Source of the DNA: JBCCDY01 sp039030555
GTDB lineage: Bacteria > Bacteroidota > Bacteroidia > Cytophagales > Cyclobacteriaceae
Assembly (NCBI GenBank): GCA_039030555.1
Contig: JBCCDY010000004.1
Location: 248,001-312,000, forward strand
Direction of reading: 5' to 3'
DNA length: 64,000 nucleotides
Below, piece by piece: positions 26,233-35,851 of this stretch (position 1 is its first letter; each line of letters opens with the position of its first letter). The notes under the pieces are model-generated. The model searched no databases. It had not been told where the DNA came from and worked only from the letters and a program-made list of their open reading frames with translations. The position numbers and the translations under genes are program-made.

Positions 26233-26877
26233 TTAAGGTATTTCCATGAATTTATGAGTTTGAAGCGAAATCTGCCATTTTGGATTATTTTTTACATAAT
26301 CAATTATCAATGGCATCATCTGTTCCGATTTATCCCATTCGGGCTGTAAAAATAGCTTGCAGGATTTATTAACCCGTTCTGCATGCTGTTCAGCCCAGTC
26401 AAAATCACTTTTGTTGTATATGATAACTTTTAATTCATGGGCTTTGGTATAAATATCTTCAACCGGTTTCTTAAATTTTTTCGGCGAAAAACAAACCCAG
26501 TCCCAATCTCCCGATAAAGGATAAGCGCCGGACGTTTCAATATTGGTTTTAAACCCGGAGTCCTTGAGCTCTTTCGTTAGCTTTGAGCAATCATACATCA
26601 GGGGTTCTCCCCCGGTAATTACAGCCAATCTTGAAGAATATTTCAAGGCTTCCTCCACCATTTCATTGACAGTAACTTTCGGGAATTTTGAAGCATCCCA
26701 TGACTCTTTCACATCACACCAAATACAACCAACATCACAGCCTCCCAAACGGATAAAATAAGCGGCTTTGCCACTATGAAAGCCTTCGCCCTGAATGGTA
26801 TAAAAAGCTTCCATTAAAGGAAGGTTATTATCCATTGTATTCGTTAACCCAACCTCTTTTTCTCCAACTTCCACCAT
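26233..26877 (-). CDS. queE: 7-carboxy-7-deazaguanine synthase
   Basis: 214 residues, a small radical-SAM enzyme that converts CPH4 to CDG on the queuosine pathway. The cluster motif is CxxxCxxC at Cys47-Cys51-Cys54 (GGCDVGCIWCD), with TIQGEGFHSGKAAYFIRLGG before it and VITGGEPLM after. The C-terminal QPEWDKSEQMMP is also typical. The start could be Met1, Met15 or Met22. It sits between folD and the OmpA-family gene in a minus-strand run. Other que genes are not in the window. Confidence 0.93.
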   Translation of the reverse strand: MVEVGEKEVGLTNTMDNNLPLMEAFYTIQGEGFHSGKAAYFIRLGGCDVGCIWCDVKESWDASKFPKVTVNEMVEEALKYSSRLAVITGGEPLMYDCSKLTKELKDSGFKTNIETSGAYPLSGDWDWVCFSPKKFKKPVEDIYTKAHELKVIIYNKSDFDWAEQHAERVNKSCKLFLQPEWDKSEQMMPLIIDYVKNNPKWQISLQTHKFMEIP

Positions 26878-26896
26878 ATTATATTAAAGGTTAGAA

Positions 26897-27778
26897 CTAA
26901 TAAATAGTTCTCTTCGCCGACAGTAATGTGTTGTACAATAATCCTGCCCGTGTCATTGGACCTACTCCACCAGGTACTGGGGTAATAAAGCTGGCTTTTT
27001 CAGCAACTCCATCATATTTAACATCTCCTTTTAAGGCAAAACCCGATTTTTTTGAAGCATCAGGAACTCTGGTTGTTCCTACATCAATAATAATGGCTCC
27101 TTCTTTTACCATATCCGCAGTGAGGAATTCGGGCTTACCAAGAGCAGCTATAATAATATCAGCCTGTTTGGTAAATTCGGATAGGTCCGGAGTTCTGCTA
27201 TGACAAACAGTGACGGTCGCATTTCCCGGATTGGATTTACGGCTCATCAAAATACTTACCGGAGTACCCACGATATCACTTCTACCGATTACTACACAAT
27301 GCTTTCCGGAAGTATCAATTTCATATCTTTTCAGTAACTCCATGATGCCCCATGGCGTAGCCGGAACATAAGCCGGAAGACCTTTGGCCATTTTACCAAT
27401 GTTAATTGGATGGAAGCCGTCTACATCTTTTTCAACCTTAATCTTTCCAATTACTTTATCTACAGAGATATGATCCGGTAGTGGCAACTGAACAATCAGT
27501 CCATCTACATCATCATTATTATTGATCTGGTCTATTTCGTTAAGTAATTCTTTTTCCGAAATTGATGCATCAAAGCGTTTTAAAGTCGATTTAAAACCGA
27601 TCTGCTCACAGTCCTTAACCTTAAAATTGACATAGGTTTCACTAGCTCCATCTGTACCCACCAAAAATGCCGCAAGATGAGGGGCTTTTCCACCTTCGGA
27701 TTTAATTTTCTCTACTTCCTGCTGAATCTCTTCTCTTATTTTCGCAGCAGTTCCCTTTCCGTCAATTATCTTGGTCAT
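26897..27778 (-). CDS. folD: Methylenetetrahydrofolate dehydrogenase/cyclohydrolase
   Basis: 293-residue bifunctional FolD, which interconverts 5,10-methylene-, methenyl- and 10-formyl-THF. Diagnostic features are YVNFKVKDCEQIGF (the catalytic Y...K pair), GLIVQLPLPDHI, KDVDGFHPINIG, VVIGRSDIVGTPVS and the C-terminal PVPGGVGPMTRAGLLYNTL. It follows lepA after 22 bp and precedes queE by 19 bp. Confidence 0.97.
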   Translation of the reverse strand: MTKIIDGKGTAAKIREEIQQEVEKIKSEGGKAPHLAAFLVGTDGASETYVNFKVKDCEQIGFKSTLKRFDASISEKELLNEIDQINNNDDVDGLIVQLPLPDHISVDKVIGKIKVEKDVDGFHPINIGKMAKGLPAYVPATPWGIMELLKRYEIDTSGKHCVVIGRSDIVGTPVSILMSRKSNPGNATVTVCHSRTPDLSEFTKQADIIIAALGKPEFLTADMVKEGAIIIDVGTTRVPDASKKSGFALKGDVKYDGVAEKASFITPVPGGVGPMTRAGLLYNTLLSAKRTIY

Positions 27779-27800
27779 CGTAAGCGTAATCTATTTTCAG

Positions 27801-29594
27801 TTAATCCAGTTTCAAAACAGCCATAAAAGCTTCTTGCGGGATTTCCACACTTCCTACCTGCCTCATTCTTTTCTTTCCTTCTTTCTGCTTTTCCAGTAGC
27901 TTTCGTTTTCTTGAAATATCACCGCCATAACATTTGGCTGTCACATTTTTCCTCATAGCCTTAACCGTTTCTCTCGATATCACTTTATTACCAATGGCCG
28001 CCTGTATGGCTATTTCGAACATTTGACGAGGTAATAATTCTTTCAACTTCTCACAAAGTCTCTTGCCCCATTCGTAAGCCTTATCTCTATGGACTACGGC
28101 TGAAAGTGCGTCTACTTTATCTCCATTCAGCATGATATCCAGCTTAACCATAGTAGAGCGTCGGTAGCCAATAAGTTCATAATCCAGAGAAGCATACCCT
28201 CTGGAAATGGTCTTTAGTCTGTCGAAAAAATCAAAAACAATCTCTGAGAGTGGTAATTCAAAAGTTAACTCTACCCGGTCAGAGGTCAAATAAACCTGAT
28301 TCTTTATAACTCCACGCTTGTCCATGCAAAGGCTGATGATACTACCCACATAATCGGACTTGGAAATGATCTGAGCCCTAATAAATGGCTCCTCAACGTG
28401 TGAGATGGTATTCGGTTCGGGCATCTCACTAGGTGAACTGATTGGGGTAAGGCTTCCATCAGTTTGCACAGCATGGAACTGAACCGAGGGAACAGTAGTA
28501 ATAACCGTCATATTGAATTCCCGCTCCAACCGTTCCTGAACGATTTCCATGTGCAACATTCCCAAAAACCCGCAACGGAAACCGAAACCGAGTGCTATTG
28601 AGGTTTCAGGTTCCCACACCAGGGAAGCATCATTCAACTGAAGTTTCTCCATGGAAGCCCTAAGTTCTTCGAATTCACTGGTATCAACCGGGTATATTCC
28701 CGCAAATACCATTGGTTTTACATTTTCAAAACCCGTGAGCGGTTCAGCTGAACGGTCTATATGGGTGATGGTATCCCCAACCTTAACTTCTTTTGCTGTT
28801 TTTATCCCTGAAATAAGGTATCCGACATTTCCGGAGCCCAATTCGTTTCTTGGCTCCTGTTTGAGTCTTAATACACCAATATCATCTGCATCATACTCTT
28901 TTTTAGTATTGATGAATTTAACCCTGTCCCCTTTTTTGATGGTACCGTTGAATACCCTGAAATACACCTCAATACCTCTGTAGGAATTGAAAACGGAATC
29001 AAAGATCATCGCTTGAAGTGGTTCGGAAGAATCACCTTTTGGTGCTGGGACCCGATGAACAATGGCTTCTAAAATTTCTTTGATACCAATACCTTCCTTG
29101 GCACTAGCTTTTAGTATATCTTCTTTTTTACACCCGATCAGATCGATGATTTGGTCTGAAACCTCATCGATCATGGCACCTGGCAGGTCTATTTTATTAA
29201 GTACCGGAATGATCTCCAGATCGTGTTCTATCGCTAGATATAAATTAGATATGGTCTGAGCTTCGATTCCCTGTGCAGCATCCACGATCAACAGTGCTCC
29301 TTCACATGCCGCAATTGATCTCGAAACTTCATACGAAAAGTCCACATGGCCTGGTGTGTCAATCAGGTTCAGTACATACTTTTCACCCTTCTGCTCATAA
29401 TCCATCTGGATGGCATGGCTTTTTATGGTGATCCCTCTTTCACGTTCCAGATCCATGTCATCAAGGAGTTGCTCCTTCATATCACGATCCGATACCGTAT
29501 TTGTATTTTGTAATAATCGATCGGCGAGCGTACTCTTACCATGATCGATATGTGCTATGATGCAAAAATTACGAATATTCTTCATTCCACTCAC
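27801..29594 (-). CDS. lepA: Elongation factor 4 (LepA)
   Basis: 597 residues, the usual length. The GTPase motifs are AHIDHGKSTL (G1), RGITIKSHA (G2), DTPGHVDFSYE (G3) and NKIDLPGA (G4). The LepA-specific C-terminal domain contains KCYGGDISRKRKLLEKQKEG. It acts on the translating or initiating ribosome. The alternative start at Met4 (MKNIRNFC) is equally plausible. First gene of lepA–folD–queE–ompA-family. Confidence 0.97.
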   Translation of the reverse strand: MSGMKNIRNFCIIAHIDHGKSTLADRLLQNTNTVSDRDMKEQLLDDMDLERERGITIKSHAIQMDYEQKGEKYVLNLIDTPGHVDFSYEVSRSIAACEGALLIVDAAQGIEAQTISNLYLAIEHDLEIIPVLNKIDLPGAMIDEVSDQIIDLIGCKKEDILKASAKEGIGIKEILEAIVHRVPAPKGDSSEPLQAMIFDSVFNSYRGIEVYFRVFNGTIKKGDRVKFINTKKEYDADDIGVLRLKQEPRNELGSGNVGYLISGIKTAKEVKVGDTITHIDRSAEPLTGFENVKPMVFAGIYPVDTSEFEELRASMEKLQLNDASLVWEPETSIALGFGFRCGFLGMLHMEIVQERLEREFNMTVITTVPSVQFHAVQTDGSLTPISSPSEMPEPNTISHVEEPFIRAQIISKSDYVGSIISLCMDKRGVIKNQVYLTSDRVELTFELPLSEIVFDFFDRLKTISRGYASLDYELIGYRRSTMVKLDIMLNGDKVDALSAVVHRDKAYEWGKRLCEKLKELLPRQMFEIAIQAAIGNKVISRETVKAMRKNVTAKCYGGDISRKRKLLEKQKEGKKRMRQVGSVEIPQEAFMAVLKLD

Positions 29595-29744
29595 GTGCTT
29601 CCTCTTTCTGAATTTTAAAAAGTAAAAATAGATATAAAAAGAGTTCGCTCTCAGTCGCTCATCAAATTTCTTTTAGGCAAAGCTGATTTGTTAATTATAC
29701 TCTAAATTGATGTAAAGGGGAATTTTACCAGGTCGTTTGTATTA

Positions 29745-29923
29745 TACCAATTAAACTGTGTAATGTCGCTTATCTAGCTATTGATTTTTCCTTCTCGTGC
29801 GCCCGCCTGACCGGCAGGGCAGGTTAAAAAGCCTCGCTTTAGCGCTGCTAATTCTACGTTTTTTGCCTTTGACAAAAAAAATCATTTAACAATCTAATGT
29901 GCCTTTATACAGCTCAATTGGTA
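29745..29923. mobile_element. Non-autonomous inverted-repeat element (MITE-like), copy B
   Basis: A 179-bp copy in inverted orientation relative to 2089-2268. Its ends are TACCAATTAAACTGTGTAA and ...CAATTGGTA, and it is flanked by TTA on both sides (29742-29744 and 29924-29926), the same 3-bp direct repeat as copy A. It lies in the 392-bp gap between the divergent lepA operon and the amidohydrolase gene. The remainder of that gap shows no gene. Confidence 0.8.
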
Positions 29924-29986
29924 TTAGATTTTCTATATATACTCAGACTGTGTATTTTCCAAGCTTATTAATAACAATCCAATACC

Positions 29987-31276
29987 ATGAAACACCTACT
30001 CTCATTTTCATTTTTACTCGTTTGTCTTCTTCATGTTCAAACCGCTTCAGCTCAAAAAATACTACTTCATTGCGGTAATGTTCTTAACGTTGAGAGTGGA
30101 AAACTTCTTTCTGAAAGAACCATCACGGTAGAAGGCAACAAAATCACTTCAGTTAGTTCGGGTTATGCTGATGGTAAAAAAGGTGATACGGTAATAGACC
30201 TAAAAGATAAAACTTTGCTACCCGGATTAATGGATATGCATGTCCATTTGGAAAGTGAGACTAGCAAAACAAAATATATCGAACCCTTTACATTAAATGA
30301 TGCAGATGTTGCTTTCAAATCAACCGTATTTGCAGAACGAACTTTAATGGCAGGTTTTACGACCGTTCGCGATCTGGGAGGATCGGGAGTTAATATTTCT
30401 CTTAGAAATGCCATCAGTGCCGGAATCGTAAAAGGCCCTCGAGTTTTTACAGCAGGCAAATCCATCGCCACGACCGGAGGTCATGCAGACCCAACCAACG
30501 GTAGAAAAAGAGATTTAGTCGGAGATCCTGGGCCGAAAGAAGGGGTTATTAATGGTCCTTCTGATGCTCGGAAAGCGGTAAGACAGCGGTATAAATTCGG
30601 AGCTGACTTAATCAAAATCACCGCTACAGGAGGTGTTTTAAGTGTTGCAAAAGATGGTTCCGGCCCTCAGTTTACCGATGAGGAACTGGAGGCCATTATT
30701 CAGACGGCTAACGATTATGGTTTTCATGTCGCTGCCCACTGTCATGGAACAGAAGGAATGTTAAGAGCGGTTCGAGCTGGAGTCAAGACGATTGAGCATG
30801 GAACTTATATGTCCGAAGAAGTTATGGATTTAATGATCGAAAAAGACTCCTGGTACGTTCCAACCATAACCGCAGGTAAATTCGTTGCGGAAAAAGCTGC
30901 AGTAGATGGCTATTATCCTGAGATCGTCAGACCAAAGGCTGCTGCCATCGGACCAAAAATTCAGAGTACGTTCGAGAAAGCGCATAAAAGAGGTGTGACT
31001 ATTGCATTTGGGACAGATGCGGGTGTATTCTATCATGGCGATAACGCCAAAGAGTTTGGTTATATGGTGGAAGCTGGAATGTCCCCGATTGATGCTATCC
31101 GCTCTTCCACACTAACTACTGCCAAACTTCTGAAAATGGAGGATCAAATTGGGAGGCTAGAAAGTGGAATGATGGCCGACATCATCGCGGTCGATGATAA
31201 TCCTCTGAAAAACATCAAAACCTTAGAGAAGGTGAAGTTCGTGATGAAGGATGGCAAAGTTTATAAGAGCGAGTAA
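29987..31276 (+). CDS. Secreted amidohydrolase (imidazolonepropionase/prolidase-like)
   Basis: 429 residues. Signal peptide residues 1-22 (ending ASAQ). Metal-dependent TIM-barrel hydrolase: LLPGLMDMHVHLES (H-x-H), TTVRDLGGSG, the carboxylated-Lys-type segment DLIKITATGG, AAHCHGTEGM, IEHGTYM, GTDAGVFYHGDNAKEF and the C-terminal LESGMMADIIAVDDNPL. It belongs to the imidazolonepropionase-related/Xaa-Pro dipeptidase (Sgx9260-like) group of periplasmic enzymes. The lysophospholipase-like gene begins 2 bp after the stop, so they form an operon. Confidence 0.88.
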   Translation: MKHLLSFSFLLVCLLHVQTASAQKILLHCGNVLNVESGKLLSERTITVEGNKITSVSSGYADGKKGDTVIDLKDKTLLPGLMDMHVHLESETSKTKYIEPFTLNDADVAFKSTVFAERTLMAGFTTVRDLGGSGVNISLRNAISAGIVKGPRVFTAGKSIATTGGHADPTNGRKRDLVGDPGPKEGVINGPSDARKAVRQRYKFGADLIKITATGGVLSVAKDGSGPQFTDEELEAIIQTANDYGFHVAAHCHGTEGMLRAVRAGVKTIEHGTYMSEEVMDLMIEKDSWYVPTITAGKFVAEKAAVDGYYPEIVRPKAAAIGPKIQSTFEKAHKRGVTIAFGTDAGVFYHGDNAKEFGYMVEAGMSPIDAIRSSTLTTAKLLKMEDQIGRLESGMMADIIAVDDNPLKNIKTLEKVKFVMKDGKVYKSE

Positions 31277-31278
31277 TT

Positions 31279-32118
31279 ATGAAGATAGAGAATTTTGAAG
31301 TCATCACTAAAGATGGCTTTCTGCTTCATGGTAAAAAGTGGTTGACAGAAAGCGTTCCGAAAGCCATCATTTGTTTTCAGCATGGTTTGGCCGAACATTC
31401 GGATCGTTACAATCATGTAGCTGATTTCTTTGTTCAAAATGACATAGCCTTATATTCTGTTGATTTAAGAGGGCACGGAAAATCAGAGGGAAAAAGAGGT
31501 CATACTCCAAGTTTCAATCTGTTAATGAATGATTGTGAACGAATGCTTATGGAAGCACGAAAAGATCATTTTTCCGAACCACTTATCCTTTATGGCCACA
31601 GTACGGGAGGGAACGTCGTGGCAAACTTTTTATGTAGAAAAAATACGCTTGAAGTCAGTGGCGCTATTCTTTCTGCACCATGGTTAAAGCTGGCTTTTGA
31701 GCCTCCGGCTTTCAAAGTAAAACTGGCCAAATTTGCTTCCAGGATCTTCCCTTCTTTTTCTCAGGATAACGAGCTTGATCCTACACATTTATCCAAAGAT
31801 GAAAGTGTAGTCAAAGCTTATGTTGGTGATCCATTGGTTCATCGAAAGATATCAGCCAAAATGTTTTTTGAATGCTATAATGCCGGAATTTATGCTTTGG
31901 ATCACGCTGAAAAAGTTTCTAAACCCACTCTTGTCATGCATGGAGATGATGACAAAATAACCAGTAATTCTGCGTCAAAAGATTTTGCTTCTGCCAATAC
32001 CGATCATGTGGAATTTAAAAACTGGTCAGGATTAAGACATGAAATTCACAATGAGCCGGAGCAAGCCGAAGTAATGGACTTTGCGCTGAAGTTTATTCAA
32101 GAAAAAATATTGAAATAA
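31279..32118 (+). CDS. Alpha/beta hydrolase, monoacylglycerol lipase/lysophospholipase-like
   Basis: 279 residues, Hydrolase_4 (serine aminopeptidase S33) type. The oxyanion region is CFQHGLAEHSDRYNHVADFF, the nucleophile elbow GHSTGG has Ser108, the acid Asp is in MHGDDDKITS and the His in GLRHEIHNEPE. There is no signal peptide. The HGLAEHSxRY motif is diagnostic of monoglyceride-lipase-like enzymes. Co-transcribed with the amidohydrolase; strong terminator just after. Confidence 0.9.
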   Translation: MKIENFEVITKDGFLLHGKKWLTESVPKAIICFQHGLAEHSDRYNHVADFFVQNDIALYSVDLRGHGKSEGKRGHTPSFNLLMNDCERMLMEARKDHFSEPLILYGHSTGGNVVANFLCRKNTLEVSGAILSAPWLKLAFEPPAFKVKLAKFASRIFPSFSQDNELDPTHLSKDESVVKAYVGDPLVHRKISAKMFFECYNAGIYALDHAEKVSKPTLVMHGDDDKITSNSASKDFASANTDHVEFKNWSGLRHEIHNEPEQAEVMDFALKFIQEKILK

Positions 32119-32122
32119 AAAA

Positions 32123-32142
32123 CGCCCCGATAAATCGGGGCG
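32123..32142. terminator. Intrinsic terminator
   Basis: A perfect 9-bp GC-rich stem, CGCCCCGAT (32123-32131) with ATCGGGGCG (32134-32142) and a 2-nt loop. It has an A run before it, so it can also stop the convergent minus-strand TonB operon. Confidence 0.8.
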
Positions 32143-32195
32143 CTAACCAAAACATATCATCTATTAAAGATTGATACGTAATCTTTAATGCTTAT

Positions 32196-32813
32196 TTAGC
32201 TTCCTATGTTGATATCAAATGTAAAATCAAAGTCTTCATCGCCCGTAGTAATTCCAACTGCGCGATCTGTAGCTGATGCCTGATTTTTTTCATCTGGCTG
32301 ATGTCTCAGAATAACTCTGAATTCACCTGAAGCGGCAGAAGCTGAAGTAGTCCATGTAGTCTCTAGGCCTACAGGTAGATTGTTGTCATCTGTATCTTGG
32401 TAGACTGTTCCTGGAATGTCAGAACCATCGGCTGTAAAAATACTTCCGGTTACAAAAAAGTAGAACTGATGCTCATCATCTTCCTCTTCTACTTCCTCGC
32501 CAATATCTTCAATATCAGAAGGATCTCTAGCATCTAATAATGACATTGTTAAATCGTAAGTGGTGCCTGGTTCCAGTTCAGGTGTTAATAACTGTGTAAA
32601 GTTACCTGGTCCTAAGCCATCGGCATCAACAGCGGAAGCAATTGCCGGAGTACCTCCTCCTTGAGGCGTGAAAGTAAGCGTGACTGATGTAATAGCCTCA
32701 ACTTCGTTTTCAGCCTCTGGTGCATCATCATCATCACACGAGTAAAGCCCTACGCACGAAAGTATCGCTGCGTTCAGTAAAATTTGTTTTAATCTGTGTT
32801 TAGTAGTTTTCAT
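32196..32813 (-). CDS. Acidic lipoprotein linked to a TonB receptor
   Basis: 205 residues. Signal with lipobox VGLYSC, then an Asp cluster (CDDDD). The mature protein is beta-rich, with a TLTFTPQGGGTPAIASAVDA segment and a strongly acidic loop containing His (EEVEEEDDEHQFYFFVTG). It starts 22 bp after the TonB receptor stop, so it is in the same operon. The acidic/His loop and the receptor type suggest surface metal binding, but no family is recognised with certainty. Confidence 0.65.
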   Translation of the reverse strand: MKTTKHRLKQILLNAAILSCVGLYSCDDDDAPEAENEVEAITSVTLTFTPQGGGTPAIASAVDADGLGPGNFTQLLTPELEPGTTYDLTMSLLDARDPSDIEDIGEEVEEEDDEHQFYFFVTGSIFTADGSDIPGTVYQDTDDNNLPVGLETTWTTSASAASGEFRVILRHQPDEKNQASATDRAVGITTGDEDFDFTFDINIGS

Positions 32814-32835
32814 TGTAATAAAAATTGATTTATAG

Positions 32836-35286
32836 TTAAAAATTATAGTTGATCCTTATTGAAATATTTCTTCCCTGTTCATCAGCGAAGTATTTAAGCC
32901 GATTGGTATAATCCCTGAATTCAGTATTAAAGAGATTATCCATACTCAATAAAAATTTTATGGATTGTCCATTTCTTACCAACTTTTCAAAACCTGCTTC
33001 AAGTTTTACCAGAGCATAACCATCCGGAGCAGGGATGAAATCAAAAGCCGATGCATCGTTAGAAAACACATCGATATCTTGCTCTAGAATTTCTTCAAAC
33101 TCTAAAGGAGCAATGACCCTTGGAGCTTCAAATTGCCTGAAAGCACCATACAGTCGTGCGCCATAAAAAAAGGTGAGTTTTTTATTTTGAATTTCATGGT
33201 TCTTTCTTAGACCAAAAGAAAATGTAGGCGCTGGGATTAAAGGTAGAGCAGCACTGTTTGTAATATCTTCTGCGTAAACGAAATCGGCTTTGGCGTCGAT
33301 TATCCAATCTTTAAAGCCAGTATAATTCGTTTTAAACTCAATTCCTGTAAAAAGAGCATTGGTTTGATCATAAAAATAATAAGGCAAAGTCCCTCTTTGA
33401 CTAACGGTAACTCCACCAGGCCTAATGAAAATATAATTATCTATCCAATTCACATAAGCCGTCGCTGATAACTCAAAATCATTTTTAGAATAATTATAGG
33501 TATTCGTCCATTTATAACTCACCTCATTATCAACACCTACATTGTCAAACTCTCTAACCTGGAATTGTGTGTTCGCATCGGCATTATTACCCTCAAAACC
33601 CCAAAGAAGACCATACTCAAGAGCACCGGCTGTCTGTTTTATTCCAAAACTATAAAGCTCTGCGGCATTCGGCGGACGCCAAGCGACTCCAACATTGGAA
33701 GAGAAGGAAGAATAAGAATTAAGATGAAGTCCGATTCCAAGTGTCCCTGTGACATTACCAAAGTCAAACTCATCAAAATAAAATTCATCGAAATTATTTG
33801 GAAGGTTTGAGTTAAACCCAATTACAGAGGTATAAGATTTATAATCATATCGTAAGCCCGCCTCAATGTGAAAAGCATCAAAGTGCTTATTAGCTATATA
33901 AAAAGCACCAAAAGAGTTTAGAATAAAATTGGGAATGAAATTACTTCTTTGGGTTCCCGGAATATTACGGTTACGCTGGTTTAAATATGAAATCCCAATA
34001 TGGTTTTCAAATCCATTTTTTGTTTGCGGCTCGAATTCTACCTCGAGACTTTGTGTAGACAACTCTAGGTTTAAAGATGGAATTTGACTTAAACTGGATC
34101 TTCGTACATCAAACTCCTTTCGGGCATTGTTTTGCCAACCATAAGTCCATTTTAGCTTGCCTACATCTAAATCGTAAGCCCCCTCCAGTTTAAAAAGGTT
34201 GTGCCTTACTTCCTGTCTCGGGTTGTTAAAGCGATAGCTAAAATCGGGATCTGTTCGAGCAGGTGGCTCTGTATTTATGGCCCTATCAAGAGCATCAAGA
34301 TCATTACTAGCAGTAATAGCTGCTAAAATTCCAACCTCTGTAAAGAAAGTGCTAAAATAACCATTTAAAGACAGTTTTCCATCATCATAGCCCAAGGCTG
34401 CAGAACCACTGTATTCTCTAAATCCAGTATTAGTCAAAAAATAATCAGGAGCTCTTAAATCCCCACCCCTTTTAACAGAGCCATTCACTCTCCACGCCCA
34501 ATTCTCATTAAAACCTGATTCCAAGATTCCTGAGAAAGAACCACTTCTTCCATTGGAGTTACCCACAATATTGACCTCTCCGCCAATTTCAGACTGCCCA
34601 AAAGGCAATCTATTTGGATTGGCAATCACAACACCTGAAAGGGCGTTAGAGCCATAACGTACACTTGCAGCTCCTTTAACTACAGAGAGATTCTTAGCCA
34701 AAAATGGGTCAATCTCAGGCGCGTGATCTTGTCCCCAACTTTGAGACTCATGTCTCAAACCGTTATTAAGAATTAAAAGTCGACTACTGTGCAGTCCGTG
34801 TATTACTGGTTTAGAAACCCTTGAGCCAGTCCTTAATGTTTGAACCCCTGGAATTTCCTTTAAAGTATTAGCCAAAGACTCACCTCTAGTTCTTTGAATC
34901 TCCTGCTCGTCAAGTGTCTCTCGATTCAAAGTTACAATCTCACTTCCTAGAAATTCATCTTCAACTATAACCTCTTCAAGCTCCAAAGCTTGACCTAATG
35001 AAATTATTAGTATAGTGTCGGATAATATCTTTACCTCTTTATGGTACTCTGAATACCCTAGTCTATGAATATCAATGATATAACTACCTGACGATATTCC
35101 AGAAATTAGGAACTCACCTTTTTCATCTGAAAACACTATGACTTCAATTCCACTAATTCCAACAATAGCATCTTCAATAGGTCGATTTTCAGCACCAACT
35201 ACCTTTCCTTTCAATTGATATTGTTGAGCAACAGAAAGTTTGCAGAGACAAACGAATAATAATATGTAAGAATGTTTTAAGGACAT
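32836..35286 (-). CDS. TonB-dependent outer-membrane receptor, ZnuD-like
   Basis: 816 residues. Signal peptide (1-20), an N-terminal carboxypeptidase-D regulatory-like domain (about 22-105, LKGKVVGAENRPIEDAIVGI), a TonB-box-like LEEVIVEDE, a plug (about 125-245, with KEIPGVQTLRTGSRVSKPVI and VVKGAASVRYGSNALSG), then a 22-strand-type barrel ending in IRINYNF with terminal Phe. The plug segment HESQSWGQDHAPEID resembles the corresponding loop of ZnuD-family zinc receptors, so zinc (or a related divalent metal) is the best guess. It is flanked by two small acidic or Cys/His proteins in the same orientation. Confidence 0.85.
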   Translation of the reverse strand: MSLKHSYILLFVCLCKLSVAQQYQLKGKVVGAENRPIEDAIVGISGIEVIVFSDEKGEFLISGISSGSYIIDIHRLGYSEYHKEVKILSDTILIISLGQALELEEVIVEDEFLGSEIVTLNRETLDEQEIQRTRGESLANTLKEIPGVQTLRTGSRVSKPVIHGLHSSRLLILNNGLRHESQSWGQDHAPEIDPFLAKNLSVVKGAASVRYGSNALSGVVIANPNRLPFGQSEIGGEVNIVGNSNGRSGSFSGILESGFNENWAWRVNGSVKRGGDLRAPDYFLTNTGFREYSGSAALGYDDGKLSLNGYFSTFFTEVGILAAITASNDLDALDRAINTEPPARTDPDFSYRFNNPRQEVRHNLFKLEGAYDLDVGKLKWTYGWQNNARKEFDVRRSSLSQIPSLNLELSTQSLEVEFEPQTKNGFENHIGISYLNQRNRNIPGTQRSNFIPNFILNSFGAFYIANKHFDAFHIEAGLRYDYKSYTSVIGFNSNLPNNFDEFYFDEFDFGNVTGTLGIGLHLNSYSSFSSNVGVAWRPPNAAELYSFGIKQTAGALEYGLLWGFEGNNADANTQFQVREFDNVGVDNEVSYKWTNTYNYSKNDFELSATAYVNWIDNYIFIRPGGVTVSQRGTLPYYFYDQTNALFTGIEFKTNYTGFKDWIIDAKADFVYAEDITNSAALPLIPAPTFSFGLRKNHEIQNKKLTFFYGARLYGAFRQFEAPRVIAPLEFEEILEQDIDVFSNDASAFDFIPAPDGYALVKLEAGFEKLVRNGQSIKFLLSMDNLFNTEFRDYTNRLKYFADEQGRNISIRINYNF

Positions 35287-35349
35287 AAAACTGAATAAAT
35301 ACCATCTCTAGTGATGTTTTAAGATCACTAATTAATCGAACGGAGTTAT

Positions 35350-35670
35350 TCAGCTAACGGGAGGGCCTCTTAAAGTATGGGTAGTAAAAGTACGATCGGA
35401 AACCTGATCTAAGTAAGTAACAGTCTTTACACCTGCTCTTACCTCAAGAAAAGTAAAATCGAATTCTTGTGAAGTATCAAATACCTGTGCATAGAAGGCA
35501 TCACATACTTCGCATTCAGATCCTTCTTCATCCTCAGAGTCATGAGCGGTTGATAACTCTGTGGCATCCTCTTCATCGAAATGGTGAAAAGAGATCATAA
35601 TTGGCCCGGATAGGACCAAAAGCGCTAGAGTCAGAGCAATGGATGATATGTATTTTTGAGTAATCACCAT
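35350..35670 (-). CDS. Small membrane-anchored Cys/His acidic protein (DUF2946-like)
   Basis: About 106 residues from the ATG at 35670 (MVITQKYISSIALTLALLVL), preferred over the longer frame to 35715. One N-terminal span or signal is followed by HHFDEEDATELSTAHDSEDE and a CxxC pair in SECEVCDAFY, ending in HTLRGPPVS. The layout of a signal, a His/acidic stretch, C-x-x-C and a terminal R-G/A-P-P resembles DUF2946 and related small proteins found beside metal TonB receptors. It lies 63 bp upstream of the ZnuD-like receptor and is probably the first gene of that operon. Confidence 0.65.
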   Translation of the reverse strand: MVITQKYISSIALTLALLVLSGPIMISFHHFDEEDATELSTAHDSEDEEGSECEVCDAFYAQVFDTSQEFDFTFLEVRAGVKTVTYLDQVSDRTFTTHTLRGPPVS

Positions 35671-35851
35671 TTCAAAGTTGGATATAAAGACACTATCAAA
35701 CAATAATAAGTTCAAAAAATATTCTCGAGCTTAACATCGACATACATTATGTGGATTCATCATTCTATGTTTCCGCTGATAAAAAAATCATGATCGTCCA
35801 ATCTATTATTTCTTATTATTGCGCTTCAAAAAAAATTACAAGTATATCAAT

